A stretch of DNA of 64,000 bases. Origin: Orientallactaga sibirica. Lineage: Eukaryota; Chordata; Mammalia; Rodentia; Dipodidae. The notes beneath the pieces were generated by a model that saw only the letters and a list, made by a program, of their open reading frames with translations, made no database searches and was not told where the DNA came from. Location of the stretch: assembly GCA_036365145.1 (NCBI GenBank), contig JAEOAD010002183.1:4264624-4328623 (forward strand). Direction: 5' to 3'. Made by a program: the position numbers and the translations under genes. Position 1 is the stretch's first letter. Every line of letters begins with the position of its first letter. Below, piece by piece: positions 37,301 to 54,760 of this stretch.

Positions 37301-39298
37301 ACTATCCATGGGAACTTCTTCCAACAGACACACACTGTCCATGGGAACTTCTTCCAACAGACACACAGTATCCATGGGAAATTCTTCCAACAGACACACA
37401 CTATCCATGGAAACTTCTTCCAACAGTCAAAGACTTTCCATGGACATTCTTCCAACAGACACACACTGTCCATGGGAACTTCTTCCTACAAAGACACACT
37501 GTCCATTGGAATTTCTTCCAACAGACACACACTGTGCATGAGAACTTCTTCCAACAGACACACAGGATCCATGGGAAAGTCTTCCAACAGACACACACTA
37601 TCCATGGGAGCTTCTTCCAACAGACACACAGTATCCATGGGAACTTCTTCCAACATACAAACACTATCCATGGGAACTTCTTCCCACAGACACAACTATT
37701 CATGGGAACTTCTTCCAACAAACAGTCTCCATGGAACTTCTTCCAATGGACACACACTGTCCATGGGAACTTCTTCCAACAGACACACCCTTTCCATGGG
37801 AACTTCTTCCAACAGACACACTGTATCCATGGGAACTTCTTCCAACTGACACACAGTATCATGCGAACATCTACCAACAAACACACACTGTCCATTGCAT
37901 TTTCTTAGAACAGACACAGACTATCCATGGGAACTTCTTCCAACCTACACACAGTATCCAAAGGAAATTATTCCAACCTACACACACTGTCCATGGGAAC
38001 TTCATCCAACAGACACACAGTATCCATGGGAAGTTCTTCCAACTGACACACATTGTCCCTGGGAAATTCTTCCAACAGACACACATCATCCATGGGAAAT
38101 TCTCCAAGAGACACACACTGTACATGGGACTCCTCCCAACAGACATACACTGTGCATGGAAACTTCTTCCAACCAACACACAGTATCCATGGGAACTTAT
38201 TGCAACAAACACACACTATTCATGGGAACTTCTTCCAAAAGACACACAGTATCCATGGGAACTTCTTCCAACAGACACACAGTCCATGGGAACTTCTTCC
38301 AACAGACACACACTGTCCATGGGAACTTCTTCCAACAGACACACAGTATCCATGGGAACTTCTTCCAACAGACACACAGTATCCATGGAAAGTCTTCCAA
38401 CAGACACACACTATCCATGGAAACTTCTTCCAACCAAAACACACTATCATTGGAAATTCTTCCAACTGACACACATTGTGCATGGGAATTTCTTCCAAAA
38501 GACAAACACTATCCATAAGAACTTCTTCCAATCTACACACAGTATCCATAGGAACTTATTGCAACAGACACACACTATCCATGGGAACTTCTTCCAACAG
38601 ACACACAGTATCCTTTGGAACTTCTTCCACAGGCACACACTGTCCATGCGAACTTTTTCCAACAGACACACACTGTCCATGGGAACTTCTTCCAACAGAC
38701 ACACACTGTCTGTGTGGAACTTCTTCCAACAGACACACACTATCCATGGGAAGGACTTCCAACAGACACACAGTAACCTTTGGAACTTCTTCAAACAGGC
38801 ACACACTGTCCATGGAAACTTCTTCAACAGACACACACTATCCATGGAAACATCTTCCAACTGACGCACACTATCCATGGGAACTTCTCCCAACAGACAC
38901 ACAGTATCCATGGGAACTTCTTCCAACGGACACACACTATCCATGGGAACTTCTTCCAACAGACACACACTGTCCATGGGAACTTCTTCCAACAGACACA
39001 CACTATCCATGGGAACTTCTTCTAACCTACACACACTATCCATGGTAACTTCTTCCAACAGACACACATTATCCATGGGAACTTCTTCCAACCTACACAC
39101 ACTATCCATGGGTACTTCTTCCAACAGACACACATTATCCATGGGAACTTCTTCCAACCGACACAGAGTATCCATGGGAACTTCCACCAACAAACACACA
39201 CTGTCCATGGGATCTTCTTCCAACAGACACACACTATCCATGGGAACTTCTTCCAACCTACACACAGTATCCATGGGAACTTCTTCCAACCTACACAC

Positions 39299-40560
39299 AG
39301 GATCTATGGGAACTTCTTCCAACAGACACAACTATCCATGGGACCTTCTCCCAACAGACGGACAGTCTCCATGGGAACTTCTTCCAATAGACAGACACTG
39401 TCCATGGGAACTTCTTCCAACAGACACACACTGTCCATGGGAACTTCTTCCAACAGACACACACTGTCCATGGGAACTTCTTCCAACAGACACACACTAT
39501 CCATGGGAACTTCTTCCAACAGACACACACTGTCCATGGGAACTTCTTCCAACAGACACACACTATCCATGGGAACTTCTTCCAACAGACACACACTGTC
39601 CATGGGAACTTCTTCTAACCTACACACAGTATCCATGGTAACTTCTTCCAACAGACACACATTATCCATGGGAACTTCTTCCAACCTACACACACTATCC
39701 ATGGGTACTTCTTCCAACAGACACACATTATCCATGGGAACTTCTTCCAACCAACACACAGTATCCATGGGAACTTCTTCCAACATACACACACTATCCA
39801 TGGGATCTTCTTCCAACAGACACACACTATCCATGGGAACTTCTTCCAACCTACACACACTATCCATGGGAACTTCTTCCAACCTACACACAGGATCTAT
39901 GGGAACTTCTTCCAACAGACACAACTATCCATGGGACCTTCTTCCAACAGACGGACAGTCTCCATGGGAACTTCTTCCAATAGACAGACACTGTCCATGG
40001 GAACTTCTTCCAACAGACACACACTGTCCATGGGAACTTCTTCCAACAGACACACACTATCCATGGGAACTTCTTCCAACAGACACACACTATCCATGGG
40101 AACTTCTTCCAACAGACACACACTGTCCATGGGAACTTCTTCCAACAGACACACATTATCCATGGGAACTTCCTCCAACCTACACACACTATCCATGGGT
40201 ACTTCTTCCAACAGACACACAGGATCTATGGGAACTTCTTCCAACAGACACAACTATCCATGGGACCTTCTTCCAACAGACGGACTGTCTCCATGGGAAC
40301 ATCTTCCAATAGACAGACACTGTCCAATGGAACTTCTTCCAACAGACACACACTATCCATGGTAACTTCTTCCAACAGACACACACTGTCCATGGGAACT
40401 TCTTCTAACCTACACACAGTATCCATTGTAACTTCTTCCAACAGACACACATTATCCATGGGAACTTCCTCCAACCTACACACACTATCCATGGGTGCTT
40501 CTTCCAACAGACACACACTATCCATGGGAACTTCTTCCAACCTACACACAGTGTGAATGG
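39299..40560 (+). repeat. 329/593-bp higher-order repeats in the satellite
   Basis: A diagnostic cluster (AGGATCTATGGGAACTTC, then CACAACTATCCATGGGACC, then CAGACGGAC(A/T)GTCTCC, then CCAATAGACAGACACTG) starts at 39299, 39892 and 40221, with a diverged form (AGTGTGAATGGG) at 40550. Spacings are 593, 329 and 329 bp, about 18, 10 and 10 units, each 1 bp short of a multiple of 33. Confidence 0.88.
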
Positions 40561-43500
40561 GAACTTCTTCCAACAGACACAACTATCCATGGGACCTTCT
40601 TCCAACAGACAGACAGTCTCCATGGGAACTTCTTCCAATAGACACACACTGTCCATGGGAAATTCTTCCAACAGACACACACTGTCCATCGGAAATTCTT
40701 CCAACAGACACACACTGTCTTTGGGAACTTCTTCCAACAGACACACACTGTCCATGGGAACTTCTTACAACAGACACACAGTATCCAAGGGAACTTCTTC
40801 CAACCTACACACAGTATCCATGAGAACTTCATCCAACAGACACAACTATCCATGTGAACTTCTTCCAACAGTCAGACAGTCTCCATGGGAACTTCTTCCA
40901 ACAGACACACACTGTCCATGGGAACATCTTCCAATAGACACACACTGTCTATGGGAACTTCTTCCAAAAAACACAGACTATCCATGGGAACTTCTCCCAA
41001 CAGACACACACGGTCCGTGTGGAACTTCTTCCAACAAACACACACTATCCATGGGAACGTCTTCCAACAGAAAACACTATCCATGGGAACTTCTTCCAAC
41101 AGACACACACTGTGCATGGGAACTTCTTCCAACAGACACACAGTATCCCTGGGAAATTCTTCCAACAGACACACACTATCCATGGAAACTTCTTCCAACC
41201 GACACACACTGTCAATGGAACGTCTTCCAACAGACACACACTATCCATGGGAACTTCTTCCAACAGATAAACACTTTCCATGGAACTTCTTCCAACACAC
41301 ACACTGTCCATGGGAACTTCTTCAACAGACACACCCTTTCCAGGGGAAGTTCTTCCAACAGACACACCGTATCCATGCTAGCATCTACCAACAAACACAC
41401 ACTGTCCATGGCATCTTCTTACACCAGACACATACTATCCTTGGGAACTTCTTCCAGCCTACACACAGTATCCATAGGAACTTCTTCCAACCAACACACA
41501 CTGTCCATGGGAACTTCTTCCAACAGACACAACTATCCATGGGAACTTCTTTGAACAGAGGACAGTCTCCATGGGATCTTCTTCCAACAAACACAACTAT
41601 CCATGGGAGCTTCTTCCAACACATGTACAGTCTCCGTGGGAAATTCTTCCAAAAGACACACACTGTCTTTGGGAACTTCTTCCAACAGACACACACCATC
41701 CATGGGAACTTCTTCCAATAGACACACACTGTCTATGGGAACTTCTTCAAAAAAACACACACAGTGCAAGGGAACTTCTTCCAACAGACACAAAGTATCC
41801 ATGGGAACTTCTTCCAACAGAAACACAATTTGAATGTGAATTTCTTCCAACTCACACAGAGTATCCATGGGAACTTCTTCCAACAGACACATACTGTCCA
41901 TGGGATCTTCTTCCAACAGACATACAGTATCCATGTGAACTTCTCCCAACCGACACACAGTATCCATGGGCACTTCTCCCAGCAGACACACAGTGTCCAT
42001 GGGAACTTCTTCCAACCTACACACAGTATCTATGGGAACTTCTTCCAAGAGACGGACAGTCTCCTTGAGAACTTCTTCCAATAGACACACACTGTCCATG
42101 GGAACTTCTTCCAACAGACACACACTGTCCATGGGAACTTCTTCCACCAGACACACACTATCCATGGGAACTTCTTCCAACAATCACACACTATCCATGG
42201 GAACTTCTTCCACCTACACAAAGCATCCATGGGAACTTCTTCCAACAGACACACACAATCCATGGGAACTTCTTCGACCAGACACACAGTATCCATGGGT
42301 ACCTCTTCCAACAGACACAGAGCATACATGGGAACTTCTTCCAACAGACACACACTGTGCATGGGAACTTATTCCAACAGACACACACTGTCCATGTGGA
42401 ATATCTTCCAACAGAAACACACTATCCATGGGAACGTCTTCCAACAGACACACAGTATAATTGGGAACTTCTTCCAACAGACACACACTGTCCATGGGAA
42501 CTTCTTCCAACAGAGACACAGTATCCATGGGAATTTCCAACAGACACACACTATCCATGGAAACTTCTTCCAAAGACACTCACTGTGCATGGGAACTTCT
42601 TCCAACAGACACACACTGTGCATGGGATCTTCTTCCAATACACACTCTGTCCATGGGAACTTCTTCCAACAGACACACAGTATCCATGGGAACTTCTTCC
42701 AACAGAAACTCACTACCCATCGAAACTTCTTCCAACAGACACACACTGTCCAGGGGAAATTCTTCCAACAGACACACACTGTCCATGGGAACTTATTCCA
42801 ACCGACACACACTATCCAAGGGAACTTATTCCAACAGACACACAGTATCCTTGGGATCTTCTTCCAATACACACACTGTCCATGGGAACTCCTCCCACCA
42901 GACTCACACTGTGCATGGAAAATTCTTCCAACTGACACACATTATCCTTGGGATATTCTTCCAACAGACACACACTGTCCATGGGAACTTCTTCCAACAG
43001 ACACACACTGTCCATGGGAACTTCTTCCAAGAGACACACACTGTCCATGGGAATTTCTTCCAACAGACACACACTGTCCATGCGAAATTCTTCCAACAGA
43101 CACACACTATAAATGGGAACTTCTTCCAACCTACACACACTATCTATGTGGGCTTCTTCCAACAGACACACACTATCCATGGGAACTTCTGGCAAAGTAC
43201 ACATAGTATCCATGGGAAATTCTTCCAACAATCACGCAGAATCTATTGGAACTTCTTCCAACCTACACACAGCATCCATGGGTAATTCTTCCAACAACAC
43301 ACAGTATCCATGGGAACTTCTTCCAACAGACACAACTATCCATTGGAACTTCTTCCAACAGACACACAGTATTCATGGGAACTTCTTCTAACAGACACAC
43401 ACTGTCCATGGGAACTTCTTCCAACAGACACAGTATCCATGGGAACTTCTTCCAACAGACACACACTGTCCATAGGAACTTCTTCCAACAGACACACACT

Positions 43501-46500
43501 ATCCATGTGAACATCTTCCAACAGACACACAGTATCTGTGGGAACTTCTTCCAACGTACACATAGTATCCATGGGAACTTTTTCCAACCGACACACACTA
43601 TCCATGGGAACTTCTTCCAACAGACAAACAGTATGCATGGGATCTTCTTCCAATCTACACAGAGTATCCAGGGGAACTTCTTCCAACTGACACACACTAT
43701 CCATGGGAACTTCTTCCAACAAACACACAGTATCCATGGGATTTTCTTCCAACAGACACATACTACCCATGGGAACTTTTTCCAACAAACAAACAGTATC
43801 CTTGGGAACTTCTTGCAACAGACACACACTATCCATGTGAACTTCTTCCAACAGTCAGACAGTACTCCATTGGAACTTGTTCCAGCAGACACACAGAATC
43901 CATGGGACCTTCCTCCAATAGACGCACACTGTCCATGGGAACTTCTTCCAAAAAACAAACACAGTGCAGGGGAACTTCTTCCAACAGACACAAAGTATCC
44001 ATGGGGACTTCTTCCAACAGAAACACAACGTGAATGGGAATTTCTTCCAATGACACAGAGTATCCATGGGAACTTCTTTCAACCTACATACGGTATGTAT
44101 GGGAACTTCTTCCAACAAACGGACAGTCTCCTTGAGAACTTCTTCCAATAGACACACACTGTCCATGGAAACTTCTTCCGACAGACACACACTGTCTATG
44201 GAACTACTTCCAACAGACACACAGTATCCATGGGAACTCCTTCCAACAAAAACACACTGTCCATGGAACTTCTTAAAAGAGACAGCATGGGAACTTCTTC
44301 CAACAGACACAAACTGTCCATGGGAACTTCTTCCAACAGACACACACTATACATGTGAACTTCTTCCAAAAGACATACAAGTTCCATGGAAACTTCTTCC
44401 AACAGACAGACGCTGTCCATGAGAACTTCTTCCAATTGACACACAGTATCCATGGGAACTTCTTCTAACAGACCCACAGTATCCATGGGAACTTCTTCCA
44501 ACCTACACACAGTATCCATGGAAACTTCTTCCACCAGACACACACTGTGCATGGGAACTACTTCCAACAGACACACAGTGTCCATGGGAACTTCTTCCAA
44601 CAGACACACACTGTCCATGGGAACTTCCTCCAACAGACACACAATGTCCATGGGAAATTCTTCCAACAGACACACACTGTCCATGGGAATTTCTTCCAAC
44701 AGACACACACTGTCCATGGGAAATTCTTCCAACAGACACACACTGTCCATGGGAACTTCTTCTAAAAGACACACACTGTCCATGGGAACTTCTTCCAACA
44801 GACACACACTGTCCATGGGAACTTCTTCTAAAAGACACACACTGTCCATGGGAACTTCTTCCAACCTAAACACTATCCATGGGAACTTCTTCCAAGAGAC
44901 ACAACTATCCATGGGAACTTCTTCCAACAGACACACAGTATCCATGGAAACTTATTCCAACAGACACAAACTGTCCATTGGAACTTCTTCCAACAGACAC
45001 ACAGTGTCCTTGGGAACTTCTTCTAACTGACACCCAGTATACATGGGAACTTCTTCTAACAGGCACACAGTCGTTGGGAAATTCTTCCAACAGACACTCA
45101 CTGTGCATGGGAACTTTTTCAACAGACACACAGTATCCATGGGAACTTATTCCAACAGACACACACTGGGCATGGAAACTTCTTCCATCAGACACACATT
45201 ATCCATGGGAACTTCTTCCAACAATCACACACTATCCATGGGAACTTGTTCCAACCTACACATAGTATCCATGGGAACTGCTTCCAACAGACACACAGTA
45301 TCCATGGGAACTTCTCCCAACAGACACACACTATCCAGGGGACCTTCTTCCAACATACACACAGTATCCTTGGGAACTTCTTGCAACAGACACACAGTAT
45401 CCATGGGAAATTCTTCCAACAGACACACAATATCCATGGGAACGTCTTACAACAGACACACACTGTTCATGGGAACTTCTTCCAATAGACACACACTGTC
45501 CATGGGAACTTCTTCCAACAGACACACACTATCCGTGGGAACTTCTTCCAACATACACACAGTATCCATGGGAACTTCTTCCAACAGACACAGATTACCA
45601 ATGCGACCTTCTTCCAACCTACACACACTATCCATGCGAAATTCTTTGGACAGACAACACTATCCATGGGAACTTCTTCCAATAGACAGACAGTCTCCAT
45701 GGGAACTTCTTCCAACAGACACACACTGTCCATGGGAACTTCTTCCAACAGACACACACTGTCCAAGGGAAATTCGTCCAACAGACACACACTATCCATG
45801 GGAACTTCTTCCACCCTACATAGAGTATCCATGGTAACTTCTTCCAACAGACACACATTATCCATGCGAACTTCGTCCAACCTACACATACTATCCATGG
45901 GAACTTCTTCCAACAGATACCACTATCCATGGGAACTTCTTCCAACAGACACACACTGTCCATGGGAACTTGTTCCAAGAGACACACACTGTCCATGGGA
46001 AATTTTTCCAACAGACACAGACTATCCATGGACACTTCTTCGAGCAGACACACACTGTCCATGGGAACTTCTTCCACCAGACACACAGTATCCATCGGAA
46101 ATTCTTCCAACATGCACACATGGTCCATGGGAACTTCTTCCAACCGACACACACTGTCCATGGGAACTTCTTGCAAACGACACACAGTATCCATGGGAAC
46201 TTCTTCCAACAGACACAAACTGTCCATGGCAACTTGTTCCAAGAGACACACACTGTCCATGGGACCTTCTTCCAACAGACACACAGTATCCATGGGAACT
46301 TCTTCCAGCAGACACACACTGTCCATGGGAACTTCTTCCAACAGAAACTCACTACCCATGGAAACTTCTTCCAACAGACACACACTGTCCATGAAACTTC
46401 TTCTATCAGACACACAGTATCCATCGGAAAGTCTTCCAACACGCACACATGGTCCATGGGAACTTCTTCCAACAGACATACACTGTCCATGGGAACTTGT

Positions 46501-49500
46501 TCCAACAGGCACTCACTGTCCCTGGGAACTTCTTCCAACAGACACACACTGTACATGGGAACTCCTTCCAACAGACACACATTGACCATGGGAAATCCTC
46601 CGAACAGACACACACTGTGCATTGGAACTTCTTCCAAGAGACACACACTATCCATGGGAACTTCTTCAAACCTACCCACACTGTCCATGGGAATGTGTTC
46701 CAACAGCCACACTTTCCATGGGAACTTTTTCCAACAGACACACACTGTACATTGGCACTTGTTCCAACAGACACACTCTGTCCATGGGATCTTGTTCCAA
46801 CAAATACACTCTGTCCTTGGGAACTTCTTCCAACAAACACACACTATCCTTGGGAACTTCTAACCGACACACAGTGTCCATGGGAACTTCTTCCAACAGA
46901 CACACACTGTCCATGGGAACTTGTTCCAACAGACACACAGTTTCCATGGGAACTTCTTCAAACAGACACACACTGTCCATGGGAAATTCATCCAACAGAT
47001 ACACACTATGACACACAGTATCCATGGGAACTTCTTCCAACAGACACACACTGTCCATGGGAACTTGTTCCAACAGACACACAGTTTCCATGGGAACTTC
47101 TTCCAACAGACACACACTGTCCATGGGAAATTCATCCAACAGATACACACTATCCATGGGAACTTCTTTCCAATCCATGGTAACTTCTTCCAACAGACAC
47201 AGATTACCATGGGAACTTCTTCCAACACACACACATCCACTGAAATTTTTTGGACAGACACAACTATACATGGGAACTTCTTCCAACAGACAGGCAGTCT
47301 CCATGGGAACTTCTTCCAACAGACACACAGTCTCCATGGGAAATTCTTCCAACAGACACACACTGTACATGGGAACTTCTTCCAACAGACACTCCCTGTC
47401 CATCGGAACTTATTAAAAAGGACACACACTGTCCATGGGAACTTCTTCCAAAAGACACTCACTTTCCGTGTGGAACTTCTTCCACAGACACACAGTATCC
47501 ACAGAAACTTCTTCCAACAGAAACTCAATATCCATGGGAACTTCTTCCAACAGAGACACACTGTCCGTGTGTAACTTTTTCCAACAGATACACACTGTCC
47601 ATGGGATCTTCTTCCAACAGACACACACTATCCATGGAAACTTCGTCCAACAGACACACACTGTCCATGGGAACTTTTTCCAACAGACACACACTGTGCA
47701 AGGGAACTTCTTCCAACAGACACACACTGTCCATGGGAACTTTTTCCAACAGACACACACTGTCCATGGGAACTTTTTCCAACATGACACACACTATCCA
47801 TGGGAACTTCTTCCAAAGACAGAAACTGTCCATGGGAACTTCTTCCAACATAAATACAGTGTCCATGGGAACTTCTTCCAACAGACACACACTGTACATA
47901 GGAACTTGTTCCAACAGACACACTCTGTCCATGGAAACTTATTCCAACAGACCCACAGTGTCCATTGTAATTTCTTCCAACAGACAAACAATATCCATGG
48001 GAACTTCTTCAAACTGACACACAGTATCCATGGGAACTTCTACCAACAAACACACATTGTCCATGGGAACTTCTTCCAACAGACACTCACTGTCCATCAT
48101 AACTCCATCCAACAGACACACAATGTCCATGGCAACTTCTTCCAGCAGACACACACTGTCCTTGGGAACTTCTTCCAACAGATACACACTGTCCTTGGGA
48201 ACTTCTTCCAAGAGACACTCGCTGTCCATGGGAACTTCTTCCAACAGACATAGATTGTCAGTGTGGAACTTCTTCTAACAGACACTCACTGTCCATGGGA
48301 ACTTCTTCCAACTGACACTCACTGTCCATGGGAACTTCTTCCAACTGACACACAGTATCCATGGGAACTTCTACCAACAAACACACATTGTCCATGGGAA
48401 GTTCTTGCAACAGACACACACTGTCCATGGGAATTTCTTCCAACAGACACATACTATCCATGGGAACTTCTTCCAACCTACACACACTATCCATGGGAAA
48501 TTCCTCGGACAGACACAACTATCCATGGGAACTTCTTCCAACAGACAGACAGTCTCCATGGGAACTTCTTTCAAAAGACACACACTGTCCATGGGAACTT
48601 CTTCCAGCAGACACACACTGTCCATGGGAAATTGTTCCAACCGACACACAGTATCCATAGGAACTTCTACCAACAAACAAACACTGTCCATGGGAACTTC
48701 TTCCAACAAACACACACTATCCATGGGAACTTCTTCAGACTACCAACAGTATCCATGGTGACTTCTTCCAACAGACGCAGTATCCCTGTGACACACTGAC
48801 ACACGGCATCCATGGGAAATTCTACCAACAAACACACACTGTCCATGGGAACTTCTTCCAACAGACACACAGTTTCCATGGGAACTTCTTCCAACAAACA
48901 CACACTGTCCATGGGAACTTCTTCCACCAGACAAACAATGTCCATTGGAACTTCTTCCAACAGACACACACTGTCCATAGGAACATGTTCCAATAGAAAC
49001 CTCTGTCCATGGGAACTTCTTCCAAGAGACACACACTGTCCATGGGAACTTCTTCCAAACAGACACCCAGTGTCCATGGGAAATTCTTCCAACAAACACG
49101 CAATGTCCATGGGAAATTCTTCCAACAAACACACACTGTCCATGGGAACTTCTTCCAACCGACACAAAGTATCCATGGGAATTTCTTCCAACCAACACAA
49201 AGTATCCATGGGAACTTCTTCCAACAGACACACACTATCCATGGGAACTTCTTCCAACCTACACAAGTATCCATGGTAACTTCTTCCAACAGACACACAT
49301 TATCCTTGCGAACTTCTTCCAACCTACACATACTATCCATGGGAACTTCTTTCAACAGATACAACTATCCATGGGAACTTCTTCCAACAGACTGACAGTC
49401 TCCATGGGAACTTATTCCAGTAGACACACACTGTCCATGGGAACTTCTTCCAACATGCACACACTGTCCACGGAACTTGGTCCATGGGATCCATGGGAAC

Positions 49501-52500
49501 TTCTTCCAACAGACACAGACTATTCATGGAAACTTCTTCCAACAGAAACTCACTACCCATGGAAACTTCTTCCAACAGACACACACTGTCCATGGGAACT
49601 TCTTACATCAGACACAAAGTATATATAGGAACTTCTTCCAACATGCACACACTGTCCATGGGAACTTCTTCCAACCGACACACATGGTCCATGGGAACTT
49701 CTTCCAACCGACACACATGATCCATGGGAACTTCTTCCAACAGACACACAGTATCCATGGGAACTTCTTCCAAGGGACACACACTGTCCATGGGAACTTC
49801 TTCCAAGAGATACACACTATCCATGGGAAATTCTTCCATTAGACACAGACTGTACATGGGAACTTCTTCCAACAGACACACACTATCCATGGAAACTTCT
49901 TCCAACAGACACACACTGTGCATGGGAACTTCTTCCAAGAGACAGACACTATCCATGGGAACTTCTTCAAACCGACACACACTGTCCATGGGAACTTATT
50001 CCAACAGACACACACTGTACATAGGAACTTGTTCCAACAGACACACTCTGTCCATGGGAACTTGTTCCAACAGACACACTCTGTCCATGGGAACTTCTTC
50101 CAACAGACACACACTGTCCATGGGAAATTCTTCCAACCGACACAAAGTATTCATGGGAACTTCTACTAACAAACATACACTGTCCATAGGAACTTCTTCC
50201 AACAGACACACAATATCCATGGGAACTTCTTCCAATCTACACACAGTATCCATGGGAACTTCTTCCAAAGACACACAGTATCCATGGGAAATTCTTCCAC
50301 CCTACACACAGTATCCAAGGTAACTTCTTCCAACAGACACACACTGTGCATGGGAACTTCTTCCAAGAGACACACACTATCCATGGGAACTTCTTCAAAC
50401 CTACACACACTGTCCATGGGAACTTGTTCCAACAGACACACTGTCCATGGGAACTTGTTCCAACAGACACACACTGTCCATGGGAAATTTGTCCCACAGA
50501 CACACACTATCCATTGGAACTTCTTCCAACCTAGACACAGTATCCATGGTAACTTCTTCCAATAGACACAGATTACCAATGCGACCTTCTTCCAACCTAC
50601 ACACACTATCCATGCGAACTTCTTTGGACAGACAAAACTATCCATGGGAACTTCTTCCAGTAGACAGACAGTCTCCATGGGAACTTCTTCCAACAGACAC
50701 ATACTGTCCATGGGAAATTTGTCCAACAGACACACACTATCCATGGGAACTTCTTCCACCCTACACACAGTATCCATGGTAACTTCTTCCAACAGACACA
50801 CATCATCCATGCGAACTTCTTCCAACCTACACATACTATCCATGGGAACTTCTTCCAACAGATACAACTATCCATGAGAACTTCTTCCAACAGACACACA
50901 CTGTCCATGGGAACTTGTTCCAAGAGATACACACTGTGCATGGTAACTTCTTTCAACAGACACAGACTATCCATGGAAACTTCTTCCAAAAGAAACTCAC
51001 TACCCATGGAAACTTCTTCCAGCAGACACACACTGACCAGGGGAACTTCTTCCATCAGACACACAGTATCCATAGGAACTTCTTCCAACACGCACACATG
51101 GTCCATGGGAACTTCTTCCAACAGACACACACTGTCCATGGGTACTTGTTCCAACAGGCACACACAGTCCATGGGATCTTCTTCCAACAGACACACACTG
51201 TCCATGGGAACTTCTTCCAACGGACACAAAGTATCCATGGGAACTTCTACCAATAAACACACACTGTCCATGGGAAATTCTTTGAACAGACACACACTAT
51301 CCATGGGAACTTCTTCCAACAGACACACACTGTCAATGGGAACTTCTTCCAACGGACACACACTGTCCATGGGAACTTGTTCCAACAGACACACTCTGTC
51401 CATTGGAACTTCTTCCAACAGACACACACTGTCCATGGGAACTTCTTCCAACGGACACAAAGTATCCATGGGAACTTCTACCAATAAACACACACTGTCC
51501 GTGGGAAATTCTTTGAACAGACACACACTATCCATGGGAACTTCTTCCAACAGACACACACTGTCCATGGGAACTTCTTCCAACAGACAAACACTGTCCA
51601 TGGGAACTTCTTCCAACAGACACACACTGTCCATGGGAACTTCTTCCAACAGACACACTCTGTCCATTGGAACTTCTTCCAACAGACACACAGTATCCAT
51701 GGGAACTTCTTCCAACTGACACACACTGTACATGGGAACTCTTTCCAACAGACACACACTGACCATGGGAAATACTCCCAACAGACACACACTATGCATG
51801 GGATCTTCTTCCAATTGACACATGGTATCCATCGGAACTTCTACCAACAAACACACATTGTCCATGGGAGCTTCTTCCAAAAGACACACACTGTCCATGG
51901 TAACTTCGTCCAACAGACACACACTGTCCATGGCAACTTGTTCCAACAGACACACACTGTCCTTGGGAACTTCTTCCAACAATACACACTGTCCTTGGGA
52001 ACTTCTACCAACAGACACTCACTGTCCATGGGAATTTCTTCCAACACACACACTATCCATGGGAACTTCTTCCAACACACATAGATTGTCAGTGTGGAAC
52101 TTCTTCTAAAAGACACTCACTGTCCATGGGAACTTCTTCCAACAGAGACACACTATTCATGGAAACTACTTCCACCAGACACACACTGTCCATGGGATCT
52201 TCTTCTAACAGACACACACTGTCCATGGGAACTTCTTCCAACAGACACACAGTGTCCATGGGAACTTATTTCACAGACACACACTGTCCATGGGAAAGTC
52301 GTCCAACAGACACACACTATCCACGGGAACTTCTTCAAACAGACACACATTATCCATGTGAACTTCTTCCAACCTACACATACTATCCATGGGAACTTCT
52401 TCCAACAGATACAACTATCCATGGGAACTTCTTCCAACAGACAGACATTCTCCATGGGAACTTCTTCCAACAGTCACACACTGTCCATTGGAATGTCTTC

Positions 52501-54760
52501 CAACGGACACATACTCTGTATGGGAACTTCTTCCAATAGAAACACACTGTCCTTGGGAACTTTTTCCAACAGACACCCACGCAATGGGAACTTCGTCCAA
52601 CAGACACACACTATCCATGGGAACTTCTTGCAAACGACACACAGTATCCATGGGAACTTCTTCCAACAGACACACACTGTCCTTGGCAACTTGTTCCAAG
52701 AGACACACACTGTCCATTGGACCTTCTTCCAACAGACACACACTATCCCTGGGAACGTCTTCAGACACACACAACTATCCATGGGAACTTCTTCCAATAG
52801 ACAGTCTCCATGGGAACTTCTTCCAACAGACACACACTGTCCATGGGAAATTCGTCCAAAGACACACACTATCCATGGGAACTTCTTCCAACCGACACAC
52901 AGTATCCATGGGAACTTCTTCCAACCGACACACAGTATCCATGGGAACTTCTACCAACAAACAAACACTGTGCATGGGAACTTCTTCCAACAGACACACA
53001 CTATCCATGGGAACTTCTTCCAGCCTACACACAGTATCCATGGTGACTTCTTCCTACAGACACACAGTATCCCTGCGAACTTCTTCCCACTGACACACTG
53101 CATCCATGGGAAATTCTACCAACAAACACACACTGTCCATGGGACCTTCTTCCAAAAGACACACAGTATCCATGGGAATTTCTTCCAACAGACACACATT
53201 GTCCATGGGAACTTCTTCCAACAGACACACAGTATCCATGGGAACTTCTTCAAACAGACACACAATGTCCATAGGAACTTGTTCCAACAGATACACTCTG
53301 TCCATGGGAACTTCTTCCAACAGACACCCACTGTCCATGGGAACTTCTTCCAACAGACACAAACTGTCCATGGGAAATTCTTCCAACACACACACACTGT
53401 CCATGGGAACTTTTTCCAACCAAAACAAAGTATCCATGGGAACTTCTGCCAACAGACACACACTATCCATGGGAACTTCTTCCAACCTACACACAGTATC
53501 CATGGGAACTTCTTCCAACAGACACACATTATCCATGCGAACTTCTTCCAACCTACACATACTATCCATGGGAACTTCTTCCAACAGATACAACTATCCA
53601 TGGGAACTTCTTCCAACAGACAGACAGTCCCCATGGGAACTTCTTCCAACCGTCACACACTGTCCATTGGAACGTCTTCCAACAGACACACACTCTGTAT
53701 GGGAACTTTTTCCAATAGAAATACACTGTCCATGGGAACTTTTTCCAACAGACACCCACTCAATGGAAACTTCTTCCAACAGAAACACACTGTCCATGGG
53801 AACTTCGTCCAACAGACACACACTATCCATGGGAACTTCTTGCAAACGACACACAGTATCCATGGGAACTTCTTCTAACAGACAAACATTGTCCATGGGA
53901 ACTTGTTCCAAGAGACACACAGTGTCCATGGGAACTTCTTCCAACAGACACACAGTATCCATGGGAACTTCTTCCAACAGACAAACACTGTCCATGGGAA
54001 CTTCTTCCAACAGACACACACAGTCCATGGGACCTTCTTCCAACAGACACACACTTTCCATGGGAACTTCTTCCAACAGACACGAACTGTCCATGGGAAC
54101 TTATTCCAATAAACACACAGTATCCATGGAAACTTATTCCAACAGAAACTCACAATCCATGGAAACTTGTTAAAAGGCACACACTGTCCATGGGAACTTC
54201 TTCCAACAGACACACACTCACCATGGGAACTTCTTCCAACAGACACACTGTACATGGGAACTTATTCCAACAGACACACACTCTCCAAGGGAAATTCTTC
54301 CAACAGACACACACTGTCCATGGGAATTTCTTACAACTGACACGCACTGTCGATGGAAACTTCTTCCAACAGACACACACTGTGCATTGGAACTTCTTCC
54401 AACAGACACACACTGTCCATGGGAACTTTTTCCAATAGACACACACTGTCAATAGGAACTTCTTCCAACAGACACACACTGTCCATGGGAACTTATTCCA
54501 AAAGACACAACTGTCCATGGGAACTTCTTCCAACAGACACACACTATCCATGGGAACTTCTTCCAACAGACACACTGTCCATGGGAACTTATTTCAACAG
54601 ACACACACTGTCCCTGGGAACTTTTTCCAACATGACACACACTGTCCAAGGGAACTTCTTCCAACATACACACACTATCCATGGGAACTTCTTCCAACAG
54701 ACACACACTGTCCATGGGAACTTCTTTCAACAGACACACACTGTCCATGGGAACTTTTTC